From: Phytoseiulus persimilis
Taxonomy: Eukaryota; Arthropoda; Arachnida; Mesostigmata; Phytoseiidae
DNA: 64,000 nucleotides
NCBI GenBank assembly: GCA_037576195.1
Contig: CM075101.1
Location: 49,042,001-49,106,000, forward strand
Direction: 5' to 3'
A program made the translations under genes and the position numbers. Of the stretch, positions 24,612-35,326 are shown piece after piece; the stretch's first letter is position 1, and each line of letters opens with the position of its first letter. The notes under the pieces were generated by a model. It was not told the DNA's origin. It did no database searches and saw nothing but the letters and a program-made list of their open reading frames with translations.

Positions 24612-25508
24612 TCAAGCAACGACTTCTTTAGTGACTCCGTGCTCAGTGATCAGCTGAACCAGGGATCCGTTCGATGGGCGTTTCGAAGCGTCCGTCGTCC
24701 AGCTCAAGAACAAATCGGCAACGAATTCGAGGGGAGTCCAAGTCGTGGTATCCGCCTTCGGCATCCACTTTCGATTCATCGGAGTGTCGAGTGTCACAGG
24801 AAGGATAGCGTGCACGGTCGCGTCTGATGGTAAGCCTCCTTTCGGAGCCGCCAATGACGAAACTAAATGGTGCACCGAAGCTTTCGCCAATCCGTAACCT
24901 GCAAATCCCCGAATGTCAGATATCGGTAGCCTCGCAATTCGAACGACCGACCGGAGGACCCTCCAGGCGACTGAACTCACCGATCATTCCCGGCGTGGCC
25001 TTGAGGCAAGGTTGAGCCCCAGTGAGAGCACAGAGCCCGCCGTCCTTGAGGAACTTGGCGGAGAGTGACGCCGCAATGACGGAGGTCCAAGTGCTCTGTT
25101 TCAGCATGAGATCACAGTTTTTGACGAAATCAGCGCTCGCTGCGCTACCCCCCGCCCATCCACCGGCTACGCATAGCACGGCATCGAGTTTCTGTCCGCT
25201 CAGTTTCGTTTCCAACTGTTCGGCGATATCCTGGTGTTGGCCGATGAGATCTTTTGAGAAGTCCACGACAATGTTCTCAGATGCAGCATCGTTAACCGAT
25301 CCGTCGATTGAGCATACCCACTGCAAATATTGAGCCTCATCCATCAATCACGAGGGAATGCTATGAACTAGGACCGAAATCTCCAAGAGCATCTTGCCAC
25401 TGCGGTTTGGATGGGAGTGTGCCTTACGAAATTCTTGCTCTTGAATGCATTAGTAACCACCGAGCCCAGCGCTCCTTTCCCTCCGTAGATCACGACTCGA
25501 CCGGACAT
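24612..25508 (-). CDS. QDPR: Dihydropteridine reductase
   Basis: Three minus-strand exons, 25508-25428, 25320-24981 and 24898-24612, give 235 residues (human 244). The enzyme regenerates tetrahydrobiopterin from the quinonoid dihydro form using NADH, supporting aromatic amino acid hydroxylases in the cytosol. It is a short-chain dehydrogenase. The Gly-rich dinucleotide loop (IYGGKGALGS) lies at the N-terminus, followed by LDAVLCVAGGWAGGSAAS, the KNCDLMLKQS helix, the Tyr-x3-Lys catalytic pair (GYGLAKASVHH), and VTLDTPMNRKWMPKAD. The start Met lies two residues before the Rossmann strand, as expected. Exons join in phase with clean sites. Tail-to-tail with PSMD7. Confidence 0.95.
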
Positions 25509-26563
25509 TTCCTGGAAATTGAAAGATCCCTCTCTCCGTTATTGCTCTCGGTGGCGTTGTCCGCCGTCGTACTGTGAAGATCTCATCAACCGCCGGCACG
25601 CTCTCTGATAAAGACAAGCGATTAGGGAGTGGAGAATCTCAGAGACAGAATCGGGAACAAAAGAAGAGTGCATGATCACGTGCGATTCTCTTCTTCGGAT
25701 CAGCGGAATACCACTGCGTGTGGAGAAACGGCATCGGAGATCTTCATCTCAGCGCAGACAGAGGAACCAGATGACGCGCTCTCAAAAAAGTTCAGATCTC
25801 AGCGGAACACTCGCATTTCTCGTCGTCCTCACTGAATCGAAGAGAATCCTGCTGCGTCTCCGATTCCATTTTAACAGTCCTCGTCTCTGTCTGAGTGCAA
25901 ATCTGCGAGTCGCTACAAGTCTGGTCGAGCATCGGGAGATCTTCGATTTTGATCCGGCATCAACTCCAGAATATTCAAATCAGATCGGAAAAGCTAATGA
26001 GGAACGAGAACGAATCAGCACTGTGAATACCTTGGACATCGTGCACAAATTTCGGGGAGCGTAGCAGTTCCGGCGACAGTCCAGTACTGAAAGGAACCTG
26101 ATGCTTCTCGAGGATATCAACGGTTAGGAGAGGGCGAGCTCACTGTAGAGAGTAGTCCCGTTGCAGCTCCTCCCCGTGAACGTCTGCGTACCAATACCGA
26201 GACAATCTCAATTTCAGATCTCGATCTAGGGTTATCGAGTTATCTAAGCGCCACGCCCATGCGTTCAGCCATTTCGAGTTCTCTGCGCCGTGTCTGCTCG
26301 GCAGATCCCTGTTGCGTTTACTCCGGTGTCTGCACTAGGATTGCCCCGGACAACCCTCACCTGGAGAACTTCATCAGGAGCTTCCTGACGCAGTCTCCAT
26401 GGAAACACCGAGGAACCATCTCCCAACAAGCTCTCCAGCAACCTTCCAATCCCTACAGCTCTCCTTCTCTCCGGAGGATGGAACTTATGTTCTCCGTTAG
26501 GGCAAGGTCGGATTTGTACACTACGGAGCGTGTCGGTCAGCAGGCGGTTTCAAAACAGATGGT
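25509..26563. other. Intergenic; no supported gene
   Basis: Upstream of QDPR and downstream of VIPAS39, both on the minus strand. Frames at 25672-26064 and 26259-26594 (plus) lack recognisable domains or matching splice sites. The QDPR promoter should lie in the left part. Confidence 0.45.
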
Positions 26564-26569
26564 TTTATT
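26564..26569 (-). terminator. Poly(A) signal of VIPAS39
   Basis: AATAAA on the minus strand lies about 150 bases past the stop codon. Confidence 0.5.
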
Positions 26570-26718
26570 TTCCATTGTTCTGAGAGAATTATGAGCTGTC
26601 TCCGATGGAACAGGGAAATACCCTCACAAAGTAAAATGGGAATACAAAATAAATCAATTATATTATCCTAACCTAACCAATTATATTACACCACGCGACC
26701 GGAAAACGGAGAGTCTTC

Positions 26719-28002
26719 TCAACTTTTCCATTTTATGGCAGGATTGTTGAGCACCGAATGCGCTAAAAGGGCAGCTGTAGATTCGCGCGGCAACTTCGTG
26801 AGAAGACTCTCTAGTTCGGATCGATTCTTGGTCTGGACGAAACAGTTCACCAACGAGGTCATGGCACCGACCTTCTTGGCTAAATCCATGCGATCTTCGA
26901 CATCGTCCACGTAAGCGATGTACTTCTCAAGGAGATCTACGGGTGCTTTGTGCTGGTGTAGAATCACAACGATCTTGTCGAACCCGATCGAAGAAGTGAG
27001 TTTCTTCTTGCCGAGCCAACTTTTCGATTCCAGGAAACTCTCGATGGCATCATAATTCTGCATTTCTGCATATCCTGAGATGCAGGCGTAACTGTACTGC
27101 TCGATCGACAGCTTGAACTCTTGTTTGAGATAAACGGGCGATGCGAAATGGGTCTCCGGGCTTTTCGCGTGATATTTCGCACAGTACCTCACAGTATCCA
27201 CGAGTGAAGAACCCAGGATGGTTTCGCTGACGCTATCCAACGTAACCGCATCACATTCCTGGATCTTAGCCTGCAGTTTCAGGAGCTTGAGCTCATCCGC
27301 CAGCAGAGCGTGGTCGCGGCATCCCATGAAGTGGGTGTTGATTGAGCTTTCCAACGCCCGAGTTTTAGCTTTGAAATCATCTATACGGCTCATGACCGAG
27401 TACCTATGTCGGGCAGCTTCGTCGCCTCGTCCAGAAAGCGATAATTGCTCGATGACTCCTGCGTTGTCACCGGAGTCTCGGAGGTAACTCACGAGTGCTC
27501 TCAGAGCTAGTGGACGCTGGATGATCTCTTGTTGGAAGATACTCGCTTTCAGAGTATTCCTCAAGAACAAAACAACGACCTGGAGCGCAGCTGTGTCACC
27601 AATGCTTACAGCTGCCTCCAACAGCTCAGTTTTCGATTCGCGAGAGCGAAATTGTTCGAGGTTGTATGGGTTCCCCAGGAATATAGCTTCGGCAGTCTGT
27701 TTCGGAGTGTGGCTATTGCTCCTGGGCGTGGTCACGAACTTGGCGGCTTCTTTCTCGAGTTTGGGCTGAAACTCGAGGATTTTTGGACGTTCTGGTGCTG
27801 GTCGGTGGCTAACGTACATCGTGGGTCCATCCTCCTCGAAGTTGAAGCCGCCCTGTCCCGATGTGTTCCAATAGGCGTCGTCCTCGTCTTGTCCTTCAAT
27901 GGAGTCTAGCTGCTGCTGGAGCTCACCGAATTTGTACATTGGGCTCGAACCGGTGAAATCATCGCGCACCCCGGAGCCGGACGGCGTTGATGTCCACGCC
28001 AT
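26719..28002 (-). CDS. VIPAS39: VIPAS39/SPE-39 homolog (Vps33B partner)
   Basis: A single uninterrupted frame of 427 residues. SPE-39/VIPAS39 pairs with Vps33B in a HOPS-like complex (CHEVI) that drives late endosome and lysosome-related organelle traffic. The first ~115 residues are polar and disordered. From about residue 120 the helical Vps16 C-terminal-type region begins (KTELLEAAVSIGDTAALQVV, FLRNTLKASIF, LRALVSYLRDSGD). Conserved blocks follow: HFASPVYLKQEFKLS, SKSWLGKKK, IGFDKIVVILHQHKAPVDLL, and the terminal IKWKS, matching the family's RWKN-type end. Vertebrate orthologs are about 490 residues with a longer N-terminus. There are no introns here, unlike most neighbours. Confidence 0.92.
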   Translation of the reverse strand: MAWTSTPSGSGVRDDFTGSSPMYKFGELQQQLDSIEGQDEDDAYWNTSGQGGFNFEEDGPTMYVSHRPAPERPKILEFQPKLEKEAAKFVTTPRSNSHTPKQTAEAIFLGNPYNLEQFRSRESKTELLEAAVSIGDTAALQVVVLFLRNTLKASIFQQEIIQRPLALRALVSYLRDSGDNAGVIEQLSLSGRGDEAARHRYSVMSRIDDFKAKTRALESSINTHFMGCRDHALLADELKLLKLQAKIQECDAVTLDSVSETILGSSLVDTVRYCAKYHAKSPETHFASPVYLKQEFKLSIEQYSYACISGYAEMQNYDAIESFLESKSWLGKKKLTSSIGFDKIVVILHQHKAPVDLLEKYIAYVDDVEDRMDLAKKVGAMTSLVNCFVQTKNRSELESLLTKLPRESTAALLAHSVLNNPAIKWKS

Positions 28003-29246
28003 CTGAAGGAGACTCGGTTAGAGTCATGGCCGTGATTCCGAGCGCTGCGCACTGAATATCTCATTTGTTTGATTCTTTTTCATTTCTCGAATATCTCCGA
28101 AAACAACTATGTTTCTATCGTTTCCCGGGAACTTGGCCCAACTGAGCGATTCAATGCGAGGAAGAAGCCGAAGAAGACCTGCGACAAGTCTTCCCATGGC
28201 GGCGACGCTTCCGCAATGAATCCGAGAAGCCATCGGGATTGCTCCAACTCCGCTCTTTCAAAGCGTTACGACTGATCCGCGCAGGCAGTTGAACGCTCGG
28301 AAATTGTATATTGTTCCAAGGTTCGCAACTAAGAGGCTGTGAGTCAAACCTTATCCGGCCTTGAAAGCCACCTGTTTCTCGCTTGAGCTCGGACAAGAGA
28401 GCTTTAGAAAACACGACGCACCCCGAACAAGTAACAGGTTGACATGGAGGTAAGGCCGAGGCGGATATCTAGGAAAACCAAGGACTTAGGAGCACATTCC
28501 TGGTTGACAGATGTGGGCATGGCAAATCTAGGAAGTGTCGAAGTAGCAACCCACCTCTTCCGAAGGGGGAAGCAGATATCGAACTCTGTGTTGAAGTTTC
28601 CGTGCTAGGAACTGAGTTTGACAAACATCTGAAAAGTTTCGACTAGCAGACGACGCGAGTGTCAATACTAGATCCGGCCTCTCCTAAGCAACCATACTAG
28701 CCTCATTTCAGAGTTTGGAGCTGTTAGCGATGACCAGCCTGCGAAACCGCCGCACTACATCCCGATAAAAGCTGATCATGAGTGAGCTTCTCGTCGTTCA
28801 GGGACAGAATGAACGGAGAGATCATTTGTCTCTGATTTTCTCCCGGCTTACTGGTTGGATGCCATCACGCACAACCGAGAAACTTTCATACGGTTGCAGG
28901 GTTCGGGTCTCACTCGGCCCAGGATTGAAATCCCCTTCGGGATATACCTCAATCATGACCCGCGCAAATATCCTCCCGGCCTACACAGATTCTGTATCCG
29001 ACATGTTGGCGCCAAAATGTTCGAAATAGTTCTGCCGCCAGGTGAGTGCTGTGAGTTGTGACCACCTTCTCCATTCCCTCTCTTGGGAGCTGCAACCGAA
29101 CTGACGACGTGTTTTGCTTGGCGGTGTGATCCTCACACGAGAGAGAATTCACGTTCTGTAAATTTCGCGCTCTGAATTCGGAGACCAATGTCGGGGGATC
29201 TCGCCACGGAAGTGCAGAAACAGTGCACTGTCTCAGATCAAAAGGC
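28003..29246. other. Divergent gap with one possible exon
   Basis: This lies between VIPAS39 (-) and the proposed TARS leader exon (+). A plus-strand block at about 28835-29041 reads as a plausible exon (PRIEIPFGIYLNHDPRKYPP, then FCIRHVGAKMFEIVLPPG) followed by a GTGAGT donor. A candidate upstream exon lies at about 28710-28780, but reading phases were not reconciled and no family is recognised. It may be part of a small unidentified gene. Confidence 0.35.
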
Positions 29247-32195
29247 ATGTTGATCAATCGTGCAGCGGTGTTGGGGAGCGCGCTAGCGAAACGGCTAGCG
29301 GCTAACCTCCGGAACCGTGCGCTGAGCCTTCAGCATTACAGAAACTTCTCCGACCTCTCGGTCAGTTTTGACCTTTCGTAGTCTGATCCTCCGAAATTGA
29401 GTGAATAGATTCGCCACCGGTGCTGCCGCCAGTCTTCCGACTGAATTTCTCCTCGGGGAATCACTTTGCTGCAGCCGGTTGTAACAGTGTGCCCCTCTCA
29501 CCCTTTAGTAGAGTATCGAGTGTTTTTTTTCTGTCGCGTAGTCATGATGCGGCATCGCTGTGCATCGGTCTAAGCGGACCGGCATAGATGATTGAGCATC
29601 GAGTGGAATCCCTGGAGCCTGTGTCCTCGGGCGACACGTATTTTTGCGGAAACCCTCTCTCCCTCTTCGTCGAGAGCTGTTCGACGAAACGGAAAACGAC
29701 TGTTTCCTCAACGCAGTTCGACCCAGCTCATGTACTCTGTGGTGTCTGAGCCCTCTTTTTTCGACTTTCAGGCCGCGGAGCCTCCCAAGTATATTGAACC
29801 ACGATTGAAACTCTGGGAAAAATTCAAGGCTGAGAAGGAAGCCGAACTTGCCGCGAAAATTCCCGCCGCCATCAAGGTAAGCTCCGAGAGGTGAGCAGTA
29901 CAAGTCCGACCCGGATCAGGAGGCGGCAGTGCTGTCAGACATGCGAGCGCTTTATTTAGGCTTCGCCTCCTGGATATGCGGGAAAAATAGTTTCTAATCG
30001 CGCTTATTCTCCTTACAGGTTACGCTCCCTGATGGCAAGGTCGTTGAAGCTGAATCCTGGCGCACCACACCTTACGACGTAGCGTGCGGGATTTCGAAGG
30101 GTCTGGCAGATAGCTGCGTGATCTCAAAAGTGAACGGAGTACTCTGGGATCTCGACAGACCACTCGAGACTGACTGTGACCTCAAACTCCTGAAGTTTGA
30201 CGATGCGGAAGGCAAGGAAGTTTACTGGCATTCCACGGCCCACGTGCTTGGCGAAGCCATGGAGAACGTGTACCAAGGATGCCTATGCTATGGACCACCG
30301 ATCGAGAACGGTTTCTACTACGACATGGCCTTCCCAGAGGGTCGAGGTGGTGCCGGTCCGGGCGATTTCCCTCATCTCGAGAAACAAATGAATCAGTTTA
30401 TCAAAGAGAAGCAGCCGTTCGAGCGGTTAGAACTCTCAAAAGCCCAACTTTTGGAAATGTTCGCTTACAATCCGTTCAAGGTGCGGATCTTGAATGAGCG
30501 AATCACCACGCCGTCTACTACGGTTTACCGATGCGGTTCTCTGATCGACTTGTGCCGCGGACCTCATGTACGGAACACTGGCAAAATCAAAGCGTTCAAA
30601 ATCACGAAGAGCTCCTCATCGTACTGGGAGGGCAAGGCCGATGCTGAGGCTCTGCAACGCGTCTACGGAATCTCCTTCCCAGACAAGAAACTCCTCAAAG
30701 AATGGCAGCACTTCCAAGAAGAGGCTGCGAAGCGAGACCACCGAAAACTTGGCCGTGAACAGGAACTGTTCTTCTTCCACGAGCTTTCGCCTGGCTCGTG
30801 TTTCTTCTTACCGAACGGGGCTCACATATACAATACCCTCGTCGAATACATCCGGAGCGAGTACAGGAAGCGCGGTTTCAATGAGGTGGTTTCGCCGAAT
30901 ATCTACAATGTTAAGCTGTGGGAAACATCCGGCCATTGGCAACATTACAAGGAGAACATGTTCTCGTTCGACTGTGAGAAGGATACATACGCACTGAAGC
31001 CGATGAACTGCCCCGGGCACTGTATCATGTTCGATATGAGAATCCGCTCTTGGAGGGAGCTTCCCCTGAGATTGGCCGACTTTGGGGTTCTGCACCGAAA
31101 CGAACTCAGCGGAACTCTGACGGGTCTCACAAGGGTCAGGCGGTTCCAGCAGGACGACGCTCACATCTTCTGCACTGTGGACCAGGTGAGCACCGAATCT
31201 ATTCCTGAGTTTATGTCGATGTGTAAATCTACTTTATACAAACAAGAGTCCTGTCCGAAGTCGGTTGCGAAGACGTCCCCGAGTCTGGACAGCTTTTCGA
31301 AAGTGTATGTCTGTTTCAGATTTCTCAAGAGATCGAGGGGGCTTTGGACTTCTTGAAGACTGTCTACGGAGTCTTCGGATTCACTTTCGAATTGAAACTC
31401 TCCACGAGACCCGAGGGCTTCTTGGGAGAACTGGAGGTCTGGAATCGAGCAGAAAAGCAACTCGCCGACTCGCTGGACAAGTTCGGGCAGGAATGGACCC
31501 TCAACCCTGGCGATGGGGCTTTCTACGGACCGAAAATCGACATCACAATTCAGGTACCGCTTAGCTCGCATTTTCGGAACGAGTCCGACCGCTCTCGATT
31601 CTCGTCTATGCGCAGGGAGCTGGCTGCGAAACCGCGGTTGGCTTCATCATCCCAAAATTGTTTGTTGTTTCAGGACGCTCTGCGACGTCAGTTCCAGTGT
31701 GCGACGATCCAGCTGGATTTCCAGCTCCCTCTCCGATTCAATCTGAATTACGTCAGTGAATCTGGCGAGAAGAAACATCCCGTTATGATTCACAGGGCTA
31801 TACTCGGATCCCTGGAGCGCATGATCGCCATCCTCACGGAAAACTACGGTGGAAAATGGCCGTTCTGGCTGAACCCTCGACAAGCGGTCGTTGTTCCCGT
31901 CGGACCGCAGTTCGACGAGTACGCGCTTCAAGTCAAAACGCAGCTCCACGACGCTGGTTTCAAATGTGACGCGGATCTCACGGAGGGCAACACGTTGAAT
32001 AAGAAGATCCGAAACGCCCAGTTGGCTCAATACAACTTCATCCTGGTCGTCGGGGAGAAGGAAAAGACGGCGGGCACGGCCAACGTTAGGACACGAGACA
32101 ACAAGGTCCACGGCGAATTTTCAATCAGTGATGTCTCGCAACGATTCGCGAAACTGAAGCAGGAGAAATCGAAGGACTCCGAGAACGATTTCTAG
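29247..32195 (+). CDS. TARS: Threonyl-tRNA synthetase
   Basis: Proposed exons: 29247-29360, 29772-29876, 30019-31185, 31320-31553 and 31674-32195, all in phase, 713 residues. It charges tRNA-Thr with threonine. The chain shows a TGS domain ([20 protein letters not shown]), the editing domain with HSTAHV and [18 protein letters not shown], and the class II core. Zinc ligands are Cys in KPMNCPGHC, His in QQDDAHIFC and His in [14 protein letters not shown]. The anticodon-binding C-terminus has [20 protein letters not shown]. The first exon is the least certain: it encodes a basic, Arg/Ala/Leu-rich leader ([20 protein letters not shown]) like a mitochondrial presequence and fits phase 0 across a GTCAGT donor. 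A cytosolic start from another first exon is likely too, since many arthropods make both forms from one gene. Confidence 0.93.
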
Positions 32196-32249
32196 GCAGC
32201 CCTCGGCCGGACGATCGGCCGTATGGCTGGCGACGGCTTCTCCTTATTT

Positions 32250-32255
32250 AATAAA
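32250..32255 (+). terminator. Poly(A) signal of TARS
   Basis: AATAAA lies 55 bases past the TARS stop codon. Confidence 0.7.
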
Positions 32256-33402
32256 GTCGACCCCTCCACCGTTCGCAGGACGCTTCCTTCGGAAACTTCA
32301 ACCCCACCCGTCATTATTCGGGGTTCCATTGCAGATAGTAGCGCTGCTCATGATGTCTCATTCGCGCCTCCATGAAAGAATCGCTCAGTTGAATGTTCCG
32401 AGCGGAGGGCACCGGGGAGGCGGGAAGGAGATTCCGCCTTTTCGGATAGGTGAGGTGGAGCCCACTCAGTCTATGATCATCTCGACAAACAGCTCGTAGG
32501 AACAGGAGGCGCCAAAAGGTCGCGGGAGCCGTTCGAACAGATCGACACGATGCCTTCTCCTTCCATGTGGAGAGCTGCCGCGACTTCAACGATTCCAAGG
32601 ACTGAAAGGTCGACGAATGAGGATTTCTGTGCGTTTCCTCACAGTTGACGTGGGATGACGATGAAGGTTATGCGGACAAAAGAAACGGCTCGGACGGGTC
32701 GGCGATGCTGCGCCACAGACGAGCGCAGACGGGATCGATCAGAGCACCTCGCGTGAGGTGCATTTCAATCAGACTTACGCGTCACTTTTGTCACTCGTTC
32801 GAGAGTAGGAAAGAAAGGAAGCATGAAAGAAGGTGCACGCCAGGCACACTATATGGGCATCGACGGCAATCGACTGAATGTCTGTCATGCAAAGCTTCCG
32901 CTCAGTTCCGCAACGCATCAGATCGATCCTCTCACGCCTCCAAGTTTGTAGATGTTGATGAATCATATGGTTCTTATTTCCTGGGAATCACTCTCGATAA
33001 CTTTTTTTTTGCGTCTGGCTGGAATCCAGCATCAAGACTACGGGGTTACGAGACAATGATCCCCTGTGGGACTTCAAGTACTTCAAGGAGAACTCCATCC
33101 AGTGTATTCCATATACATATCTCTTTTATCCTACAGCTTGCTTCTGCCGCTCATCTTCACAGCTCGTTCTTGGAGAAGAGACTACACACGCACGCACGCA
33201 CACACATTTTGAGAACAGATGTGCGGTCGGTGTACGGTTCCCGCACTTGAGAAAAAGTTGAGAAAATGGGATCGATGAGCCTTCGCTGAAAACCCGAAGG
33301 AAAATCTATTTACAATGGCATGGGTTCCGCTGACAGAGCCGCGGATGGCAGACAAACGGTTTTTTCGTCGAGTGTTCTTCCGGATAGCCGAGGTGAGCCG
33401 TC
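32256..33402. other. Gap with possible minus-strand terminal exon
   Basis: A minus-strand frame at 32314-32598 ends in a protein-like stretch (SDSFMEARMRHHEQRYYLQW, then NPE and stop) preceded by a possible acceptor. Upstream exons were not found, so it is only a candidate. A short CA/GCAC microsatellite occurs at about 33185-33208. No clear poly(A) signal for the SLC22-like gene was seen. Confidence 0.3.
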
Positions 33403-35091
33403 TCAGAATTTCGTTGAACCATCTTCAGAAACCTCTTCTATGGTTGCCTCCTTGGGCCGCTTCCGATCCGTCGTGCCGCCCGTGGTGGCCACCGACGAGG
33501 ATCTCCTGAACGCCATAGAAGCCCTGCGAATCTGAGTCGCCAGTTCAGACATCCTCCTTGAGAGACGGCTGAAGAGACCGTCGTCAAGCGCCAAGTTCAA
33601 AGTCTCCGGGAGGATCAGGGTCAGCACGGCCCCCAAGAGACTCATCGAGCCGTACAAAAGCGGTAGCAGGTGACTGTGAATTTTCGGCAGATAGTATCTG
33701 CCGAAAGGATCAACGGTGGATGCGAGTCGATACATCAGATCGCAGAAGCCGATTCCGACATTTCGCAAGGGTGTGGGGTAGAGTTCGGCGCTGTACACCG
33801 GATAAATTTGAGTGAACGCTGCCGAGGAGGAGCGAATGATGATCACGGAAGCCATCTGTAGGTGGAAATTGTTCTCTGGTGAGACGAGTTGGTCCGTGAA
33901 AGCCATCAGGTAGAACCCGAGGGCTCCGAGGGTCGTCGTGATGTACACTATGAGTTTCCGCCGCATGAATTTAACTCCGACCGCAACCAAGGTGATCGCG
34001 ACCAGCTCTCCGAGTATTGGGATGCAAAACGAAAGGTGGGGACTGGTCCCGAGTGAGGTCGAGACGAACGTCGCCGAGTAGAACAGGATTCCTTGAGTGA
34101 AGCACAAGTACCACATGACGAGCGTGTTTGGAGCCATGCTCTTGCCGGATCCGGGTTTCTTACGCAGCAGGTCCATGGGGCTGTTCGATTTCGGGGGCGT
34201 CAGCTGTTCGTATTTCCGCCTTATGGCCGGCAGATGGAAGTCCATCTGAGTCCGGGGAATGTTGTTGAAGCGACCGATCTTCTCGATGACTTCGATCCCC
34301 TCGTCGAGTCGCTTCTGGGAGAGTAGCCAACGCGGCGATTCCCACACGAAGAACAGGAACGGCAGGACCGCGATAGCCGGCCCGGCGATCAGGCCTTGCA
34401 GGTAGCGCCAACTGTTGCCGTAGTATCCGGTTAGGGCCACGGCCAGCATACCGAGATGAAAGCCATAGCCGTTGAGCAGAGAGAACATCCAGCGGTACGA
34501 CGGTTTGATGGTCTCGAGATAGATCACGATCGACGCTTGTATCCCGATTTTCGACACGGAAGACATGAAGCGTCCAACATTGAACACGATGAAGTCGCTC
34601 GTCGCGGTGGCGGCAATTCCAGAGACGGCACAGATCAGCATACCTAGGTAAACGGCCGGCTTTCGACCGTAATGATCACTGAACGCGCTGAAAACAACGT
34701 TGCCCACGATCAGACCTGCCATGGACAGAGCCTGAGGGAACGGCTTCAGGTAATCGTTGTGACACACAAGATTCCACTGCTCGAGAATCGTGGACTGGTG
34801 AACGGAGTGGTCGTAGCTCCATTGGCTGCAATCCGAAACGCTGCCGCCGGTGACTTTCTCGCAGTATCCGTCGCCGTCCTTGCGAACCACTTTCCACCAC
34901 TCGGCGTCCTGAGATTCACTGCAGTTGTAGGAAACACTGGGCGGCAACATGAACGCCATGGCAAGCTGTCCGTACGCGTTGAAAACCGAATTGACGAAAA
35001 TCACCGCCAGAATGATGTAATGCCACGGCCCGACCCGGCCGATCAGGTCGGCGATTTCGCCGGTGAGCTCCTTGTTGTCGGAGCGCCGCAT
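33403..35091 (-). CDS. SLC22-family organic cation/carnitine-type transporter
   Basis: One intronless frame of 562 residues. SLC22 proteins move organic cations, anions, carnitine or related zwitterions across the plasma membrane. The family plan is visible: TM1 (IILAVIFVNSVFNAYGQLAM), then a ~90-residue extracellular loop with several Cys and SILEQW-type motifs (TILEQWNLVC), then eleven more hydrophobic segments. Between TM2 and TM3 is the MFS motif (FSDHYGRKPAVYLG). After TM6 comes WESPRWLLSQKR, the SLC22 signature, opening the large cytosolic loop. The PVYSAELYPTPLRNVGIG motif precedes TM11. The tail is basic and Ser/Thr-rich. The substrate cannot be read from sequence. The lack of introns is unusual beside its neighbours. 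Confidence 0.9.
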   Translation of the reverse strand: MRRSDNKELTGEIADLIGRVGPWHYIILAVIFVNSVFNAYGQLAMAFMLPPSVSYNCSESQDAEWWKVVRKDGDGYCEKVTGGSVSDCSQWSYDHSVHQSTILEQWNLVCHNDYLKPFPQALSMAGLIVGNVVFSAFSDHYGRKPAVYLGMLICAVSGIAATATSDFIVFNVGRFMSSVSKIGIQASIVIYLETIKPSYRWMFSLLNGYGFHLGMLAVALTGYYGNSWRYLQGLIAGPAIAVLPFLFFVWESPRWLLSQKRLDEGIEVIEKIGRFNNIPRTQMDFHLPAIRRKYEQLTPPKSNSPMDLLRKKPGSGKSMAPNTLVMWYLCFTQGILFYSATFVSTSLGTSPHLSFCIPILGELVAITLVAVGVKFMRRKLIVYITTTLGALGFYLMAFTDQLVSPENNFHLQMASVIIIRSSSAAFTQIYPVYSAELYPTPLRNVGIGFCDLMYRLASTVDPFGRYYLPKIHSHLLPLLYGSMSLLGAVLTLILPETLNLALDDGLFSRLSRRMSELATQIRRASMAFRRSSSVATTGGTTDRKRPKEATIEEVSEDGSTKF

Positions 35092-35320
35092 TGCGCTGCA
35101 CTGCTGATGGCAGGTGGTGTCAGCCTGCAGTCAGGGTCCGATTCGGGTTGAAGCTGCTCTAATGCTACGGTACACGCATGTAGCGTGAGATTTTGGCCAG
35201 CAGCTCCCCTCCACACTTAGCCAGCACAACGCTACGACCAGCGCGGAGCTTTCTTTCGCACTACTGACGGCCGGCGCACGGAACGGCTCTCCTCGACTTC
35301 TGCCGAAGCGCTCGTCTGCG

Positions 35321-35326
35321 TATATA
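35321..35326 (-). promoter_or_regulatory. Possible TATA box of SLC22-like gene
   Basis: TATATA lies about 230 bases upstream of the transporter's ATG in an otherwise non-AT-rich stretch. The motif is palindromic, so direction is set only by the gene downstream on the minus strand. Confidence 0.3.

Noticed and set aside
33181..33208. CA/GCAC-rich microsatellite as a functional element
   Set aside because: Short simple repeat with no context suggesting function.
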